Assembly: GCF_005405465.1 (NCBI RefSeq)
Contig: NZ_BJEC01000004.1
Span: 1 to 64,000, forward strand
Direction of reading: 5' to 3'
Source: Weissella thailandensis
Lineage (GTDB): Bacteria > Bacillota > Bacilli > Lactobacillales > Lactobacillaceae
Length of the DNA stretch: 64,000 bases
Shown here: positions 49,615 through 58,690 of the stretch, piece by piece
Position numbering within the stretch: position 1 is the first letter of the stretch
How the letters are laid out: each line of letters opens with the position of its first letter
Notes under the pieces: generated by a model
Seen by the model: the letters and a program-made list of their open reading frames with translations, nothing else
Databases searched by the model: none
What the model was told of the DNA's origin: nothing
Position numbers and translations under genes: made by a program

Positions 49615-51030
49615 ATGGCTGATCAAAATGAAGGTGCACCATTACGTGTGCCACAAGATGCTGAAGCAGAGCAAGCTGTGCTGGGTTCAATTCTGTTGGC
49701 AACAGATCCCCAAGATTTATTGGCGGATATTATGACAATTCTTGAGCCTAATGATTTTTATCGGACAGCGCATCGTTTAATTTATTCAGCTATCTTAGCG
49801 CTGGATGAGACACAGAGAGCAATCGATATCTTAACCATCACTGATGAATTAGATAAAGATAATCAGGTTGAGAATGTGGGTGGCATGGCCTACCTAACTG
49901 AGTTAGCATCAAGTGTGCCGGTTGCTGGTAATGCTTTGTATTATGCTAGAATCGTGCGTGAGCGTTCAGTACGGCGTAATATGATCGATACCCTACAGGA
50001 CAGTTTGACCCAAACTTATGAGGGTAGTGATTCGGTCGATGATGCAGTTGCGGACTTGTCAACAAAGTTGGATTTAATTAATGGTGGTGAAAAGAGTGCT
50101 GACTTTAAGAATATCGCCGACGTTGTTAATAAGTCTTTTGAACAAATTGAACAAAATTCACGTACTGATGAAACTGTTACGGGGTTAGCTTCAGGTTTTC
50201 CGGCACTCGATAATTTAACGACTGGTTTTCATGATGGTGAAATGGTCATTATTGCTGCCCGTCCTGCCGTTGGTAAAACGGCATTTGTATTGAACATTGC
50301 TCAAAAGGTAGCGGTTGCTGACCCGACACTACCAGTTGTTATATTTTCGTTGGAAATGCCAGATACGTCTTTAGTTAATCGTATGTTAGCGGCGGAGGGA
50401 AATATTAATTCGCAGCATATGCGAACTGGACAGTTGGAACCTGAGGAATGGAATTCATTAGCGGTGGCAACAGGGTCACTGGCGCGAACAAATATTTATA
50501 TTGATGATACACCTGGTATTAAGGTAACAGAAATCAGGTCGAAGTTACGGCGCCTGTATAAACGTGAAGGTCGCTTAGGTTTAGTGATTATTGATTATTT
50601 GCAACTAATTGAAGGTACAAGTAATGAAGGACGTCAGCAGGAGGTCTCAGCAATTTCACGTGCGATTAAGATGATGGCGATGGAGATGAACGTACCAATC
50701 ATTGCATTATCACAACTTTCGCGTAGTGTTGAGCAGCGTCAAGACAAGCGACCAATGTTGTCGGATATTCGTGAATCTGGATCAATTGAGCAAGATGCGG
50801 ATATTGTTGCTTTCTTGTATCGTGAAGATTATTATGAAAAGTCTAACGATGATACAGATAATCAAAACGATCCTCGTGATGAAGAACAACAAGACATTGG
50901 TGAAATTGAAGTCATTTTAGAAAAGAATCGTTCGGGAGCTCGTGGAACTGCCCGGTTATTATTTGTTAAGTCATATAATAAGTTTTCGAATATTGATTTT
51001 CATAATGAAGAGCCGGGTGGATTCGGCTAA
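49615..51030 (+). CDS. dnaB: replicative DNA helicase DnaB
   Basis: This 471-residue hexameric helicase of the replication fork has the N-terminal DnaB domain (LRVPQDAEAEQAVLGSILL) and a RecA-like domain with Walker A ARPAVGKTAF, LEMPDTSLVNRML, Walker B LVIIDYLQLI and RSGARGT near the end. An acidic insert (NDDTDNQNDPRDEEQQ) precedes the last strand. ATG 49615 lies 10 bases after aaggagg. Confidence 0.96.
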   Translation: MADQNEGAPLRVPQDAEAEQAVLGSILLATDPQDLLADIMTILEPNDFYRTAHRLIYSAILALDETQRAIDILTITDELDKDNQVENVGGMAYLTELASSVPVAGNALYYARIVRERSVRRNMIDTLQDSLTQTYEGSDSVDDAVADLSTKLDLINGGEKSADFKNIADVVNKSFEQIEQNSRTDETVTGLASGFPALDNLTTGFHDGEMVIIAARPAVGKTAFVLNIAQKVAVADPTLPVVIFSLEMPDTSLVNRMLAAEGNINSQHMRTGQLEPEEWNSLAVATGSLARTNIYIDDTPGIKVTEIRSKLRRLYKREGRLGLVIIDYLQLIEGTSNEGRQQEVSAISRAIKMMAMEMNVPIIALSQLSRSVEQRQDKRPMLSDIRESGSIEQDADIVAFLYREDYYEKSNDDTDNQNDPRDEEQQDIGEIEVILEKNRSGARGTARLLFVKSYNKFSNIDFHNEEPGGFG

Positions 51031-51143
51031 AGAAAAAGAAACAAAAAGCTCAGGTATATTGTAAAGTTCGTTACGATGTAGGAAGAGTTTTTTAACATAG
51101 ATTGCAGCTTAAAATTAATCAAATAATAATGAGATTTAAGCAA

Positions 51144-51180
51144 AGCGAGGCTAGGACATTTTGTCCCAGTCTCGCTATTT
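51144..51180 (+). terminator. dnaB terminator
   Basis: The stem agcgaggctaggaca/tgtcccagtctcgct is followed by a T-rich tail. Confidence 0.8.
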
Positions 51181-51207
51181 ATGTGAGTAGGTAAAAAGAG
51201 GTTTATG

Positions 51208-52404
51208 ATGCAAAGTGTTGGAAAAGGAATGTCGTTACGCTGGTTATTAGCAGCGAGTTTTATTAATAGTTTTGCGTTTGGTTTTATTTGGCCATTAACG
51301 TCCGTTTATTTATATAATGAACTTTATCAAACGTTGGTAACGATTGGTTGGGTCATGATGGCTAATGCTGTTGGGCAAGCGATTGGTTCGATCATTAGTG
51401 GGCGACTGTTTGATCAGTTTAAACCTTATCGACTCATTCAGTTTGGTGTGATCACGATGATTATTCTACAAATTGCGTTTATTCTTTGGCATGGTTGGCC
51501 AACATATGCAATCATTTTGACGTTAGTCGGTTTTTTTGGTGGCTGGTTAACAGCTTCCATTAACGCCTACGGTACACAAGTCCGTTCGCATGATGGGCGC
51601 TTTGTGTTTAATATGCTTTACTTTATGAGTAATTTCGGAATGGTCTTCTCAACAGCGTTAGTTGGGCCAATTTATCCGTTTGGTATTACATGGCTGTTTG
51701 TATTAGCACTCATACTTTACGTTGTATTATTTTTTATTGTACATAGCAAGTTTCGCATTAATTTGGGCAGTTATAAACGCGAGCAGCAGACGAGCAAGGT
51801 TACTTTACCAAAATGGAACTTACTCCTTGTTTACTCTAGTATCTTGGGACTTGTTGTTTTGTGGATTTCATATGCCCAGTGGCAGGGAAATCTATCAGTG
51901 TATATGAATAGTGTGTTGAAATTACCACTTTGGCAATATTCAATGCTTTGGACGATCAACGGGGCTTTGATTGCGGTAATTCAATTAGGTATGAATGCAC
52001 TGAACTTATCAGCTAATCGACGCTCGATGTTTGTTCAAATATTTGTGGGAATTATCATGTTTGGTTTGTCATTTCTAGTATTGCCATTTAGTCGTCACTT
52101 TACTGGTTTTGCGCTAGTAATGGTGATTACGACTATTGGTGAAGCGACAGCCTTTCCGATGATTCCGGCATTAGTTAATGAACTAACACCGTTATCTTTG
52201 AAAGGACGTTATCAAGGGTTATCGGCGGCTGCTCCCTCTGTAGGTAGGGCAGTTGGTCCCTTAGCAGGTGGTTTTATTATTCAACAACAGGGCTATAGTA
52301 CTTTGTTTTATGCAGCTGCTGCATTGACCTTTGTGGCATTTGTTGGTGTTTTGCTAAGTATTGTATTGGGTTATCGTCATACGGTTCGATATGAGGAAAG
52401 TTAA
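51208..52404 (+). CDS. MFS transporter, 12 TM
   Basis: This 398-residue major facilitator has motif A-like SIISGRLFDQFKPYRLIQFG between TM2 and TM3 and ELTPLSLKGRYQGLSAAAPSVGRAVGPLAGG in the second half (motif C-like GxxxGPxxGG). The latter is common in drug-proton antiporters (YttB/MDR type). The substrate is unknown. ATG 51208 fits aagagg at 6 bases; ATG 51205 is also possible. It is a single-gene unit with its own terminator. Confidence 0.85.
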   Translation: MQSVGKGMSLRWLLAASFINSFAFGFIWPLTSVYLYNELYQTLVTIGWVMMANAVGQAIGSIISGRLFDQFKPYRLIQFGVITMIILQIAFILWHGWPTYAIILTLVGFFGGWLTASINAYGTQVRSHDGRFVFNMLYFMSNFGMVFSTALVGPIYPFGITWLFVLALILYVVLFFIVHSKFRINLGSYKREQQTSKVTLPKWNLLLVYSSILGLVVLWISYAQWQGNLSVYMNSVLKLPLWQYSMLWTINGALIAVIQLGMNALNLSANRRSMFVQIFVGIIMFGLSFLVLPFSRHFTGFALVMVITTIGEATAFPMIPALVNELTPLSLKGRYQGLSAAAPSVGRAVGPLAGGFIIQQQGYSTLFYAAAALTFVAFVGVLLSIVLGYRHTVRYEES

Positions 52405-52428
52405 AATTAATCCATTTTAATCATAAAG

Positions 52429-52461
52429 AGGTTGGAACAAAATAACGGTTCCAACCTTTTC
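52429..52461 (+). terminator. MFS gene terminator
   Basis: The stem aggttggaac/gttccaacct is followed by tttt. Confidence 0.8.
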
Positions 52462-52489
52462 GTGTTAAAAATGCATTGATTATAAGGGC

Positions 52490-52636
52490 ATAAATTTTAC
52501 AGTATAAACGCGTTCCAAAAGTCTGAAGCCTCAATGTAACGTGATTTGTGTCATTCTGGTCCTTCGCTTTGCTCTGGCCAAGAATGACGCAAATCAAGTT
52601 ACAAACCGGCTTCAAAGCGACTTTTGTCTCGCTCTC
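52490..52636 (-). repeat. dispersed imperfect-palindrome repeat, long inverted copy
   Basis: The minus strand reads gagagcgagacaaaagtcgctttgaag..., matching the repeat at 40439. It has an extra inner palindrome (gcgtcattcttgg / ccagaatgac) inserted between the gtaac and gttac segments. It lies between a terminator and ispE. Confidence 0.75.
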
Positions 52637-52732
52637 TTTTTTTAATCCAATGATTATTATTTAACTAACTTTGTTTCGCAATTAATGTCAACTTGCTATA
52701 ATTAGAATAATCTATGAAAGGACTTGGCCACG

Positions 52733-53590
52733 ATGGAAGTATTAGAGCAAGCCTATGCAAAGTTAAATATTAGCCTTGATACCCCGTTTATTCATAAAAA
52801 TGGTGAACAAGAATGGGACATGTTAATGGTGGCCATCGACCTAGCTGATACGGTGACAATTCGTACCACGACTGATCATCAGAATATTGTTGTTGAATCA
52901 ACGAGTGGTTTATTACCACTTAATGAAAAAAATTTAGCGTACCAAGCAGCGCGTTTGATGCGCACGATAGCCGGTAAAGATGAGGGAATCGAAATACATA
53001 TCATGAAGCGTGTACCGGTCGCTGCAGGACTGGGTGGTGGCTCTTCGGATGCCGCGGCGGTTTTGCGGGGATTAAATCGTATTTGGCAACTTAATTACAC
53101 TGAAGATAAGTTAGCAGTGTTGGGATTGCAGATTGATGCCGATGTACCTTTCTGTGTCTATTCTCGTCCGGCTCGTGTTCGCGGACGTGGTGAGGTTGTT
53201 GAACCCCTGACTCAGGCGTTGCCACCTTTATGGGTGATCGTTTCTAAACCAGGTATTAGCGTTTCGACGCCTAAAATTTTAAAGCTGGTAGACTATGCTA
53301 ATATGCAGCATGGGGATATGATTGGGCTAATGTCAGCAGTCAATGCTGGTGATTTCCAGTCGGCATATTGCAAAATGTTTAATGTCCTTGAATCTATTAC
53401 TGGTACAAAATATCCAGAAATACTACGTTTGAAACAAAAGATGTATGATTTTGGTGCTGATGCAGCACAAATGTCAGGAACGGGGCCAACCGTATTTGCA
53501 ATTTCTGAAAAGGCATCACGTGCAAAACGCATCTATAATGCCGTCAGAGGTTTTGTGTCGGAAACCTATTTGGTTCGGTTAGTAAATTAA
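52733..53590 (+). CDS. ispE: 4-diphosphocytidyl-2-C-methyl-D-erythritol kinase
   Basis: This 285-residue GHMP kinase of the MEP isoprenoid route has AYAKLNISLD (N-terminal lysine motif), the ATP loop PVAAGLGGGSSDAAAVLRGLN and the C-terminal motif AAQMSGTGPTVFA. ATG 52733 has aaagga 10 bases upstream; TTG 52724 is in frame but too close. Most lactobacilli use mevalonate, and ispE often remains alone in them, so the role needs the genomic context. Confidence 0.92.
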   Translation: MEVLEQAYAKLNISLDTPFIHKNGEQEWDMLMVAIDLADTVTIRTTTDHQNIVVESTSGLLPLNEKNLAYQAARLMRTIAGKDEGIEIHIMKRVPVAAGLGGGSSDAAAVLRGLNRIWQLNYTEDKLAVLGLQIDADVPFCVYSRPARVRGRGEVVEPLTQALPPLWVIVSKPGISVSTPKILKLVDYANMQHGDMIGLMSAVNAGDFQSAYCKMFNVLESITGTKYPEILRLKQKMYDFGADAAQMSGTGPTVFAISEKASRAKRIYNAVRGFVSETYLVRLVN

Positions 53591-53600
53591 GATTTTTAAT

Positions 53601-53656
53601 AGCAAAGAAGTAAAGTTCGTGTTTTAATCATTTTAACTTGTTTCTTTGCTTTTATT
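53601..53656 (+). terminator. ispE terminator
   Basis: The stem agcaaagaa/ttctttgct has a 37-base loop and a T-rich tail. The loop contains ttcgtgtttt, discussed as a PurR-like box. Confidence 0.5.
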
Positions 53657-53717
53657 TGTATTAAAAACGAACAAAACTATTTACTTTTTGAACATTACCC
53701 ATTATATTTAATATGTA

Positions 53718-53734
53718 GTTCGTGATTGACGAAC
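53718..53734. promoter_or_regulatory. inverted repeat at the bmp promoter
   Basis: The palindrome gttcgt-gattg-acgaac lies 36 bases before the bmp start, just after a TTGAAC / TTTAATAT promoter. The CGAAC cores resemble PurR boxes. It is a likely operator. Confidence 0.45.
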
Positions 53735-53770
53735 GATATGAGTAAGCTTTTATAAAAAGGGGATAGAAAA

Positions 53771-54826
53771 ATGGCTTCAAACGCAAAGATGTGGGTGGCA
53801 GGTGCCGCGGTTGTAATTATTGCAGGTGGTGCATATGCTGCTTGGTCTGGAAACAAGTCAAGTGATGATAAGAGTGATAAGACGTCAGTTGCGCTGGTGA
53901 CCGATGGTGGTGGTGTCGATGATAAATCATTCAACCAGTCAGCATGGGAAGGTATGAAGTCGTGGGCAAAGGATAACGATGTGAAGCAAGGCAAGGGCGG
54001 TTATGCTTATTATCCTTCAAAGACTAATGCAGATTTTACAACGAATATGGATCAAGCACGTTCAGACGGCTTTAAGAATGTTTACGGTATTGGCTTTCAA
54101 TTGGTTTCAACAATTAATGAGCAATCAAAGAAACATCCAGATACAAATTATATGATTATTGATGATGTTGCCAAGGCTCGTAAGAATACAGTGTCGGTTA
54201 CTTTTAAGTCTGAACAGTCATCTTACTTGTCTGGTGTTGCGGCTGCTAAAATGACAAAGACAGATAAACTTGGTTTCGTTGGTGGCTTGCAATCATCTGT
54301 TGTTAAGACGTTTGAGGCCGGCTTTATTGCGGGAGCAAAGTCAGTTAATCCTGATATTCAAGTTGATGCGCAATATGTAGGTAGCTTTACCGATGCTGGT
54401 AAGGGAAAGACGATTGCTTCGTCGATGTATCAAAACGGTGCTGATGTTATCTTTACGGCAGCCGGTGGTTCAGGAGCCGGTGTCTTTACTGAGGCAAAGG
54501 ATTTGAATGAGGAAAAGAACGCGGCAGACAAGGTTTGGGTCGTTGGTGTCGATCGTAATCAAAATGATGATGGCGCCTACAAAGCTAAGGATGGTAAATC
54601 TAACTTTACATTGACTTCTGCTGTTAAGAAGGTTGGTAAGGCTGTGATTGATGTGACTGACAAGACGGCTAAAGGTAATTTCCCTGGTGGTAAGCACTTA
54701 GTATATGGATTGAGTGATAAGGGGGTTGCAATTACACGTGGTCATATGACAAGCGACGCCTGGCAAGCTGTGCAAGATGCTCGCAAGGATATTGTCAGTG
54801 GGGATGTTAAAGTTCCTGCTAAATAA
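53771..54826 (+). CDS. BMP-family nucleoside-binding protein, no lipobox
   Basis: This 351-residue protein resembles BmpA/PnrA/Med, which bind purine nucleosides for ABC import. An N-terminal TM segment (8-26, WVAGAAVVIIAGGAYAAW) is followed by VALVTDGGGVDDKSFNQSAWEGM, FVGGLQSSVVKTFEAGFIAGA and VVGVDRNQND. There is no Cys after the helix, so it is membrane-anchored by the helix or secreted rather than a lipoprotein. No permease or ATPase gene is adjacent. The CGAAC palindrome in the promoter suggests purine control. Confidence 0.9.
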   Translation: MASNAKMWVAGAAVVIIAGGAYAAWSGNKSSDDKSDKTSVALVTDGGGVDDKSFNQSAWEGMKSWAKDNDVKQGKGGYAYYPSKTNADFTTNMDQARSDGFKNVYGIGFQLVSTINEQSKKHPDTNYMIIDDVAKARKNTVSVTFKSEQSSYLSGVAAAKMTKTDKLGFVGGLQSSVVKTFEAGFIAGAKSVNPDIQVDAQYVGSFTDAGKGKTIASSMYQNGADVIFTAAGGSGAGVFTEAKDLNEEKNAADKVWVVGVDRNQNDDGAYKAKDGKSNFTLTSAVKKVGKAVIDVTDKTAKGNFPGGKHLVYGLSDKGVAITRGHMTSDAWQAVQDARKDIVSGDVKVPAK

Positions 54827-54885
54827 TTAACAAAATATTGTCATTACAATGTATTTCATAGCGCATTTTATGCTATTCCTGGTTA

Positions 54886-54918
54886 AACAAGTATTGTTTT
54901 TATGATACTTGTTTTTTT
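54886..54918 (+). terminator. bmp terminator
   Basis: The stem aacaagtat/atacttgtt is followed by T-run. Confidence 0.85.
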
Positions 54919-55104
54919 ATTGTCCTGAAAATAGGTAAAACTTAAAACCGTTGACCACATTAATGAATTTAAGCGTTTTCATTTTTTATATTTTAAATAC
55001 TAACAGATTTATATTTTATTTATATTAACTTGACTGTACATGGTTAAAAGTATTAATTTAGTAAGGTAGGTTTTATTTAATTTTTATTATTAAGGAGAGG
55101 TCTG

Positions 55105-56280
55105 TTGGAAGGTAAGGAGAAGTTATTCAATAAGGGATTTATCAGTATTACACTGGTTAATTTCTTAGTTTTTTTGGTTTACTATTTATTAATGGTAATC
55201 ATTGCTGTTGTTGCTCAAGAAAATTTGGGCGCAACGTTGAGTCAAGCGGGATTAGCATCAGGTATTTACGTTATTGGGACACTATTAGCTCGGCTTTATG
55301 TGGGAAAGAAGCTAGAGGTTCTGGGACGTAGACAAACATTACGTGTTGGTATTGTTTTGTACTTCATTACAACATTGATGTACTTGTATATGCCATCACT
55401 AATGGTTCTTTATATCGTCCGTTTATTAAATGGATTTTTCTATGGAACCGTTTCGACGGCAACGAATGCGATTGTGACAGAATATATTCCATTATCACGG
55501 CGTGGCGAAGGAATTAATTATTACGGTTTGAGTACAAGTTTGGCAGCGGCCATTGGTCCGTTTTTAGGTATGCTATTGTTACAAGCAACTAGTATTGACT
55601 TCATTGTTATGATGTCGAGTGTTATTTTGGCATTCACCGTTGTCGGTTGCTTGATGTTGAAGGTCAATAACTTGGACTTGACGAAGGATCAACGTGCATT
55701 AGCTGACAGTTGGAAAATTAATACCTTTATTGATTCAAAAGTCGTCTTTATTGCGACAATTGCTTTTGTTATGGGACTTGCTTATTCAAGTGTGTTATCA
55801 TTTCTGGCATCGTACGTTGAGACGATTGATTTAGTATCAGTTAGCTCATTTTTCTTTGTGGTGTACGCCTTAGTTATTACAGTGACCCGTCCAATGGCAG
55901 GCCGTATTTTTGATCGATATGGTGAGAACTCAGTGATGTATCCTAGTTACTTGTTCTTAGCAATTGGGTTGTTTGTGTTAAGTATAACGACCTCTGATTG
56001 GGAATTGCTATTTTCTGGTGCTTTGATTGGTTTGGGATATGGAACGTTTATGTCAAACGGTCAGGCGGTTGCTTTGCATTTGGAGAAGGATGTCAGCCGA
56101 GTTGGTGTTGCTTTATCAACGTATTTCGTTGGCTTGGACTTAGGAATCGGTGTTGGGCCTTACGTGTTAGGTGCCTTGCGTAATTTTGTTGATTTCAAAC
56201 AAATGTATTTGATTGCAGCAGTGCTACCAATTATATGTGCTATTTTGTATAAATTATTCTATAAAGGTGCCAAAGATTAA
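55105..56280 (+). CDS. MFS transporter
   Basis: This 391-residue, 12-TM carrier begins KEKLFNKGFISITLVNFLVFLVYYLLMV. Motif A-like LLARLYVGKKLEVLGRRQTL lies between TM2 and TM3, and AMA-like repeats occur in the second half (TRPMAGRIFDRYGENSVM). It resembles YfkF/AraJ-type efflux permeases; the substrate is unknown. The start is TTG 55105, 8 bases from aaggagagg. The upstream gap has only AT-rich promoter-like sequence. Confidence 0.85.
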   Translation: MEGKEKLFNKGFISITLVNFLVFLVYYLLMVIIAVVAQENLGATLSQAGLASGIYVIGTLLARLYVGKKLEVLGRRQTLRVGIVLYFITTLMYLYMPSLMVLYIVRLLNGFFYGTVSTATNAIVTEYIPLSRRGEGINYYGLSTSLAAAIGPFLGMLLLQATSIDFIVMMSSVILAFTVVGCLMLKVNNLDLTKDQRALADSWKINTFIDSKVVFIATIAFVMGLAYSSVLSFLASYVETIDLVSVSSFFFVVYALVITVTRPMAGRIFDRYGENSVMYPSYLFLAIGLFVLSITTSDWELLFSGALIGLGYGTFMSNGQAVALHLEKDVSRVGVALSTYFVGLDLGIGVGPYVLGALRNFVDFKQMYLIAAVLPIICAILYKLFYKGAKD

Positions 56281-56305
56281 AAAATATGCGACATATTAAT
56301 AAATG

Positions 56306-56402
56306 TTCGTGTTTTGCTTAAAATAATCTTTTATATTAATATTATTAGGCAATAAACACAATATTATTGACTATCCGCTATGGTAAATCAATAAAACACG
56401 AA
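56306..56402. promoter_or_regulatory. pair of inverted PurR-like boxes
   Basis: The segments ttcgtgtttt (56306-56315) and aaaacacgaa (56393-56402) are exact inverted copies 77 bases apart. The first read on the minus strand is aaaacacgaacattta, close to the B. subtilis PurBox. The rest of the 447-base gap has an AT-rich stretch, tagcttgaggggaaacg of unknown meaning near 56450, and a terminator; no gene is seen. Confidence 0.35.
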
Positions 56403-56553
56403 GTATGTATTTACTTTAAGCGACTTTTAAGCTATGATGAATTAGTAGCTTGAGGGGAAACGCAGAGCACATTAAAATACATATAGTGGATACAATTATT
56501 TGGCATTGATTTAATGGCCAGATATTGACCTTGATTTGTCATAATGTGAAACA

Positions 56554-56588
56554 AGAGGTTGGGATAAAAATTTCCCAGCCTCTTTTTG
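56554..56588 (+). terminator. terminator of the GGTTGGGA family
   Basis: The stem aagaggttggga/tcccagcctctt is followed by T5. It lies 270 bases after the MFS gene, hinting at a separate short transcript upstream. Confidence 0.7.
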
Positions 56589-56727
56589 TGTTTAGCATAC
56601 ATTGATCATCATTTTTGAGAGCTAGGATTGTCCTTTGTATGATGGCAAGGTGAGCCCCTGACAAACATAGGCTTTTCCGTTATACTTGTTAAAAAGAGAT
56701 GAGAAATTATAAGGAGAATGATTACGC

Positions 56728-57537
56728 ATGGATAATGATGAAGAACTACGTAACGATAAATTGCTTGATGCGATAGCAGTTTTTCGTGAGGAACAAAATG
56801 AGGTCACGGAGCATAACTTTATCCAAGCATTAATTGATGCTGTATTTATTGCGCCAGTTAATTTTTCAGAACCACCCATTGTTAAGGATGATGGTGGTGT
56901 TGAAATTCCAGATAATGCGCAAATGCAGCTGGTAACGTTTGAACTAGAAAATGGTAACGGCGTTTTCCCTGTGTTTACTGATTTGGAAGCCTATAATACA
57001 CAAACTATTGAAGCTGATTTACCTGTTTATCCTTGGGCAATGGCGTTATCAGATTACTTACCAATCTTGCAAGACGATGATACACAGAATATCGAAGGAT
57101 TAGCCTTAAATCCGTTTACTAATGGTATGCCAATCACGCGTGATAACATCGCTTATATAGCACAACAAATTGCTGAACAACAGCGAGCGGATGAACATGA
57201 TGAAGCAGGCGACAATGAAATGGAAATTATGTCAGCTGAAGAGTTGATTCCAACGCCACTGCGTTATGAATTGATTGGAATTGCTGACGATGCAATGGGA
57301 ACCATTGAAAGCATGTATCTTCTTTGGTTGACTAATAATGATGCCAATACATCAAACTATCTATTAGTAGTGGATGGTCCAGATCGGGATGCAGTGCAAG
57401 CTCTTTATCAACAAATAGCAACAGCATTTGAAGAAAAAGCAGGTGATGAAGGCAGCGCAGTTGACATTGTTTATGCAGCTGACTTTCAAGTCGATCTGTC
57501 AGAGTTTGATAGTTTATACAATCGAACTTTAGGTTAA
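56728..57537 (+). CDS. SseB-like protein
   Basis: This 269-residue soluble acidic protein has an SseB N-terminal domain pattern (FIQALIDAVFIAPVN, LVTFELENGNGVFPVFTDLEAY, PWAMALSDYLPIL, GLALNPFTNGMPITRDNI). An acidic linker and a C-terminal domain resembling SseB_C follow. SseB was named for enhanced serine sensitivity in E. coli; its function is unclear. ATG 56728 lies 9 bases after aaggagaa. It is followed closely by the FNR gene. Confidence 0.75.
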   Translation: MDNDEELRNDKLLDAIAVFREEQNEVTEHNFIQALIDAVFIAPVNFSEPPIVKDDGGVEIPDNAQMQLVTFELENGNGVFPVFTDLEAYNTQTIEADLPVYPWAMALSDYLPILQDDDTQNIEGLALNPFTNGMPITRDNIAYIAQQIAEQQRADEHDEAGDNEMEIMSAEELIPTPLRYELIGIADDAMGTIESMYLLWLTNNDANTSNYLLVVDGPDRDAVQALYQQIATAFEEKAGDEGSAVDIVYAADFQVDLSEFDSLYNRTLG

Positions 57538-57582
57538 GTGAGTCGTTCTCAATAAAATAGTAATAGGAAGTTTTCTATAATA

Positions 57583-58596
57583 ATGAATGAAGAAGTAGAT
57601 TTAACAATTATTGGTGCTGGTCCAGTGGGTATGTTCGCGGGCTTCTACGCTGGTTTACGAGAATTAAAAGTGGCCATTGTTGAAAGCTTGCCCGATGTGG
57701 GTGGACAAGTTACGAATTTTTACCCCAAAAAAACCATCTTAGACGTGGCGGGATTTACGAATGTTTCTGGTCAAGCATTGATTGATGATTTAACTGAACA
57801 ACTGTCTCAATTTGATCAAACAATCTTATCAGGCGCAACTGTTACGGACATTATCCCGGATGAGGATGGTTATCAAATTAAGATGGATCAACAGGCAGGG
57901 TTCCATACAAAAGGTATTGTACTAGCCACTGGGGCAGGTGCCTTTGAACCACGCCGCATTTCAGCAGATTTGTTAGGGGATGATGTTGCCGATAATATTC
58001 ATTACTCTATTCATGAACAAGAGTTATTCGCTGGTAAACGTGTTTTAGTAGCTGGTGGCGGTGATTCAGCAGTCGACATGGCATTACAACTAGAATCAAT
58101 TGCTGCCGAAGTTAGCCTTACGCATCGTCGTGATAAGTTTCGTGCATTAGAACACAATTTGACACAACTTGAGCACTCATCAGTAAGTATCGAGACACCG
58201 TATACAATTAAAAACATTACGCGTGATGTATCTGGCGCTTTATCAGTGACCTTGCAAGTTGCTCGCGCTGAGGAAACGAAAGTTATTACGGTAGATGAAG
58301 TTGTGGTTAGTTACGGCTTCCAAACCGAGAACAAAGTGATGGCTGGTTGGACGATTAAGCCGGCATTAAACGATCAAAATCGGGTTTTGGTGGCGCAAAA
58401 CATGGCGACGTCAGTCAAAAATGTGTATGCAATTGGGGATGTCGCTGCTTATGATGGCAAATATGATGTGATTGCGACTGGTTTTGGTGAAGCGCCAACT
58501 GCTATTAATGATTTGATGACACATATTCTACCTGAAAAGCAAGGACCAGCACATTCTACGGCATTGACGGTTGAAAATGGGACTGTTAAACGTTAG
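57583..58596 (+). CDS. ferredoxin/flavodoxin--NADP+ reductase (TrxR-like, YumC type)
   Basis: This 337-residue FAD enzyme of the thioredoxin-reductase-like fold lacks the CxxC redox pair. The FAD site is IIGAGPVGMFAGFYAGL, the NADP site is VAGGGDSAVDMALQL, and the second FAD motif is VYAIGDVAAYDGK. YumC-type enzymes reduce ferredoxin or flavodoxin with NADPH. The ribosome site is modest (aggaag). Confidence 0.93.
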   Translation: MNEEVDLTIIGAGPVGMFAGFYAGLRELKVAIVESLPDVGGQVTNFYPKKTILDVAGFTNVSGQALIDDLTEQLSQFDQTILSGATVTDIIPDEDGYQIKMDQQAGFHTKGIVLATGAGAFEPRRISADLLGDDVADNIHYSIHEQELFAGKRVLVAGGGDSAVDMALQLESIAAEVSLTHRRDKFRALEHNLTQLEHSSVSIETPYTIKNITRDVSGALSVTLQVARAEETKVITVDEVVVSYGFQTENKVMAGWTIKPALNDQNRVLVAQNMATSVKNVYAIGDVAAYDGKYDVIATGFGEAPTAINDLMTHILPEKQGPAHSTALTVENGTVKR

Positions 58597-58690
58597 TGAT
58601 TATTTTGTGAAAAGATTACCAATTACTACTAAATATCTTGAAAATTTGTTACAATAATAACGAACAAAATTAGAAAAAAGAGGTGTACCA

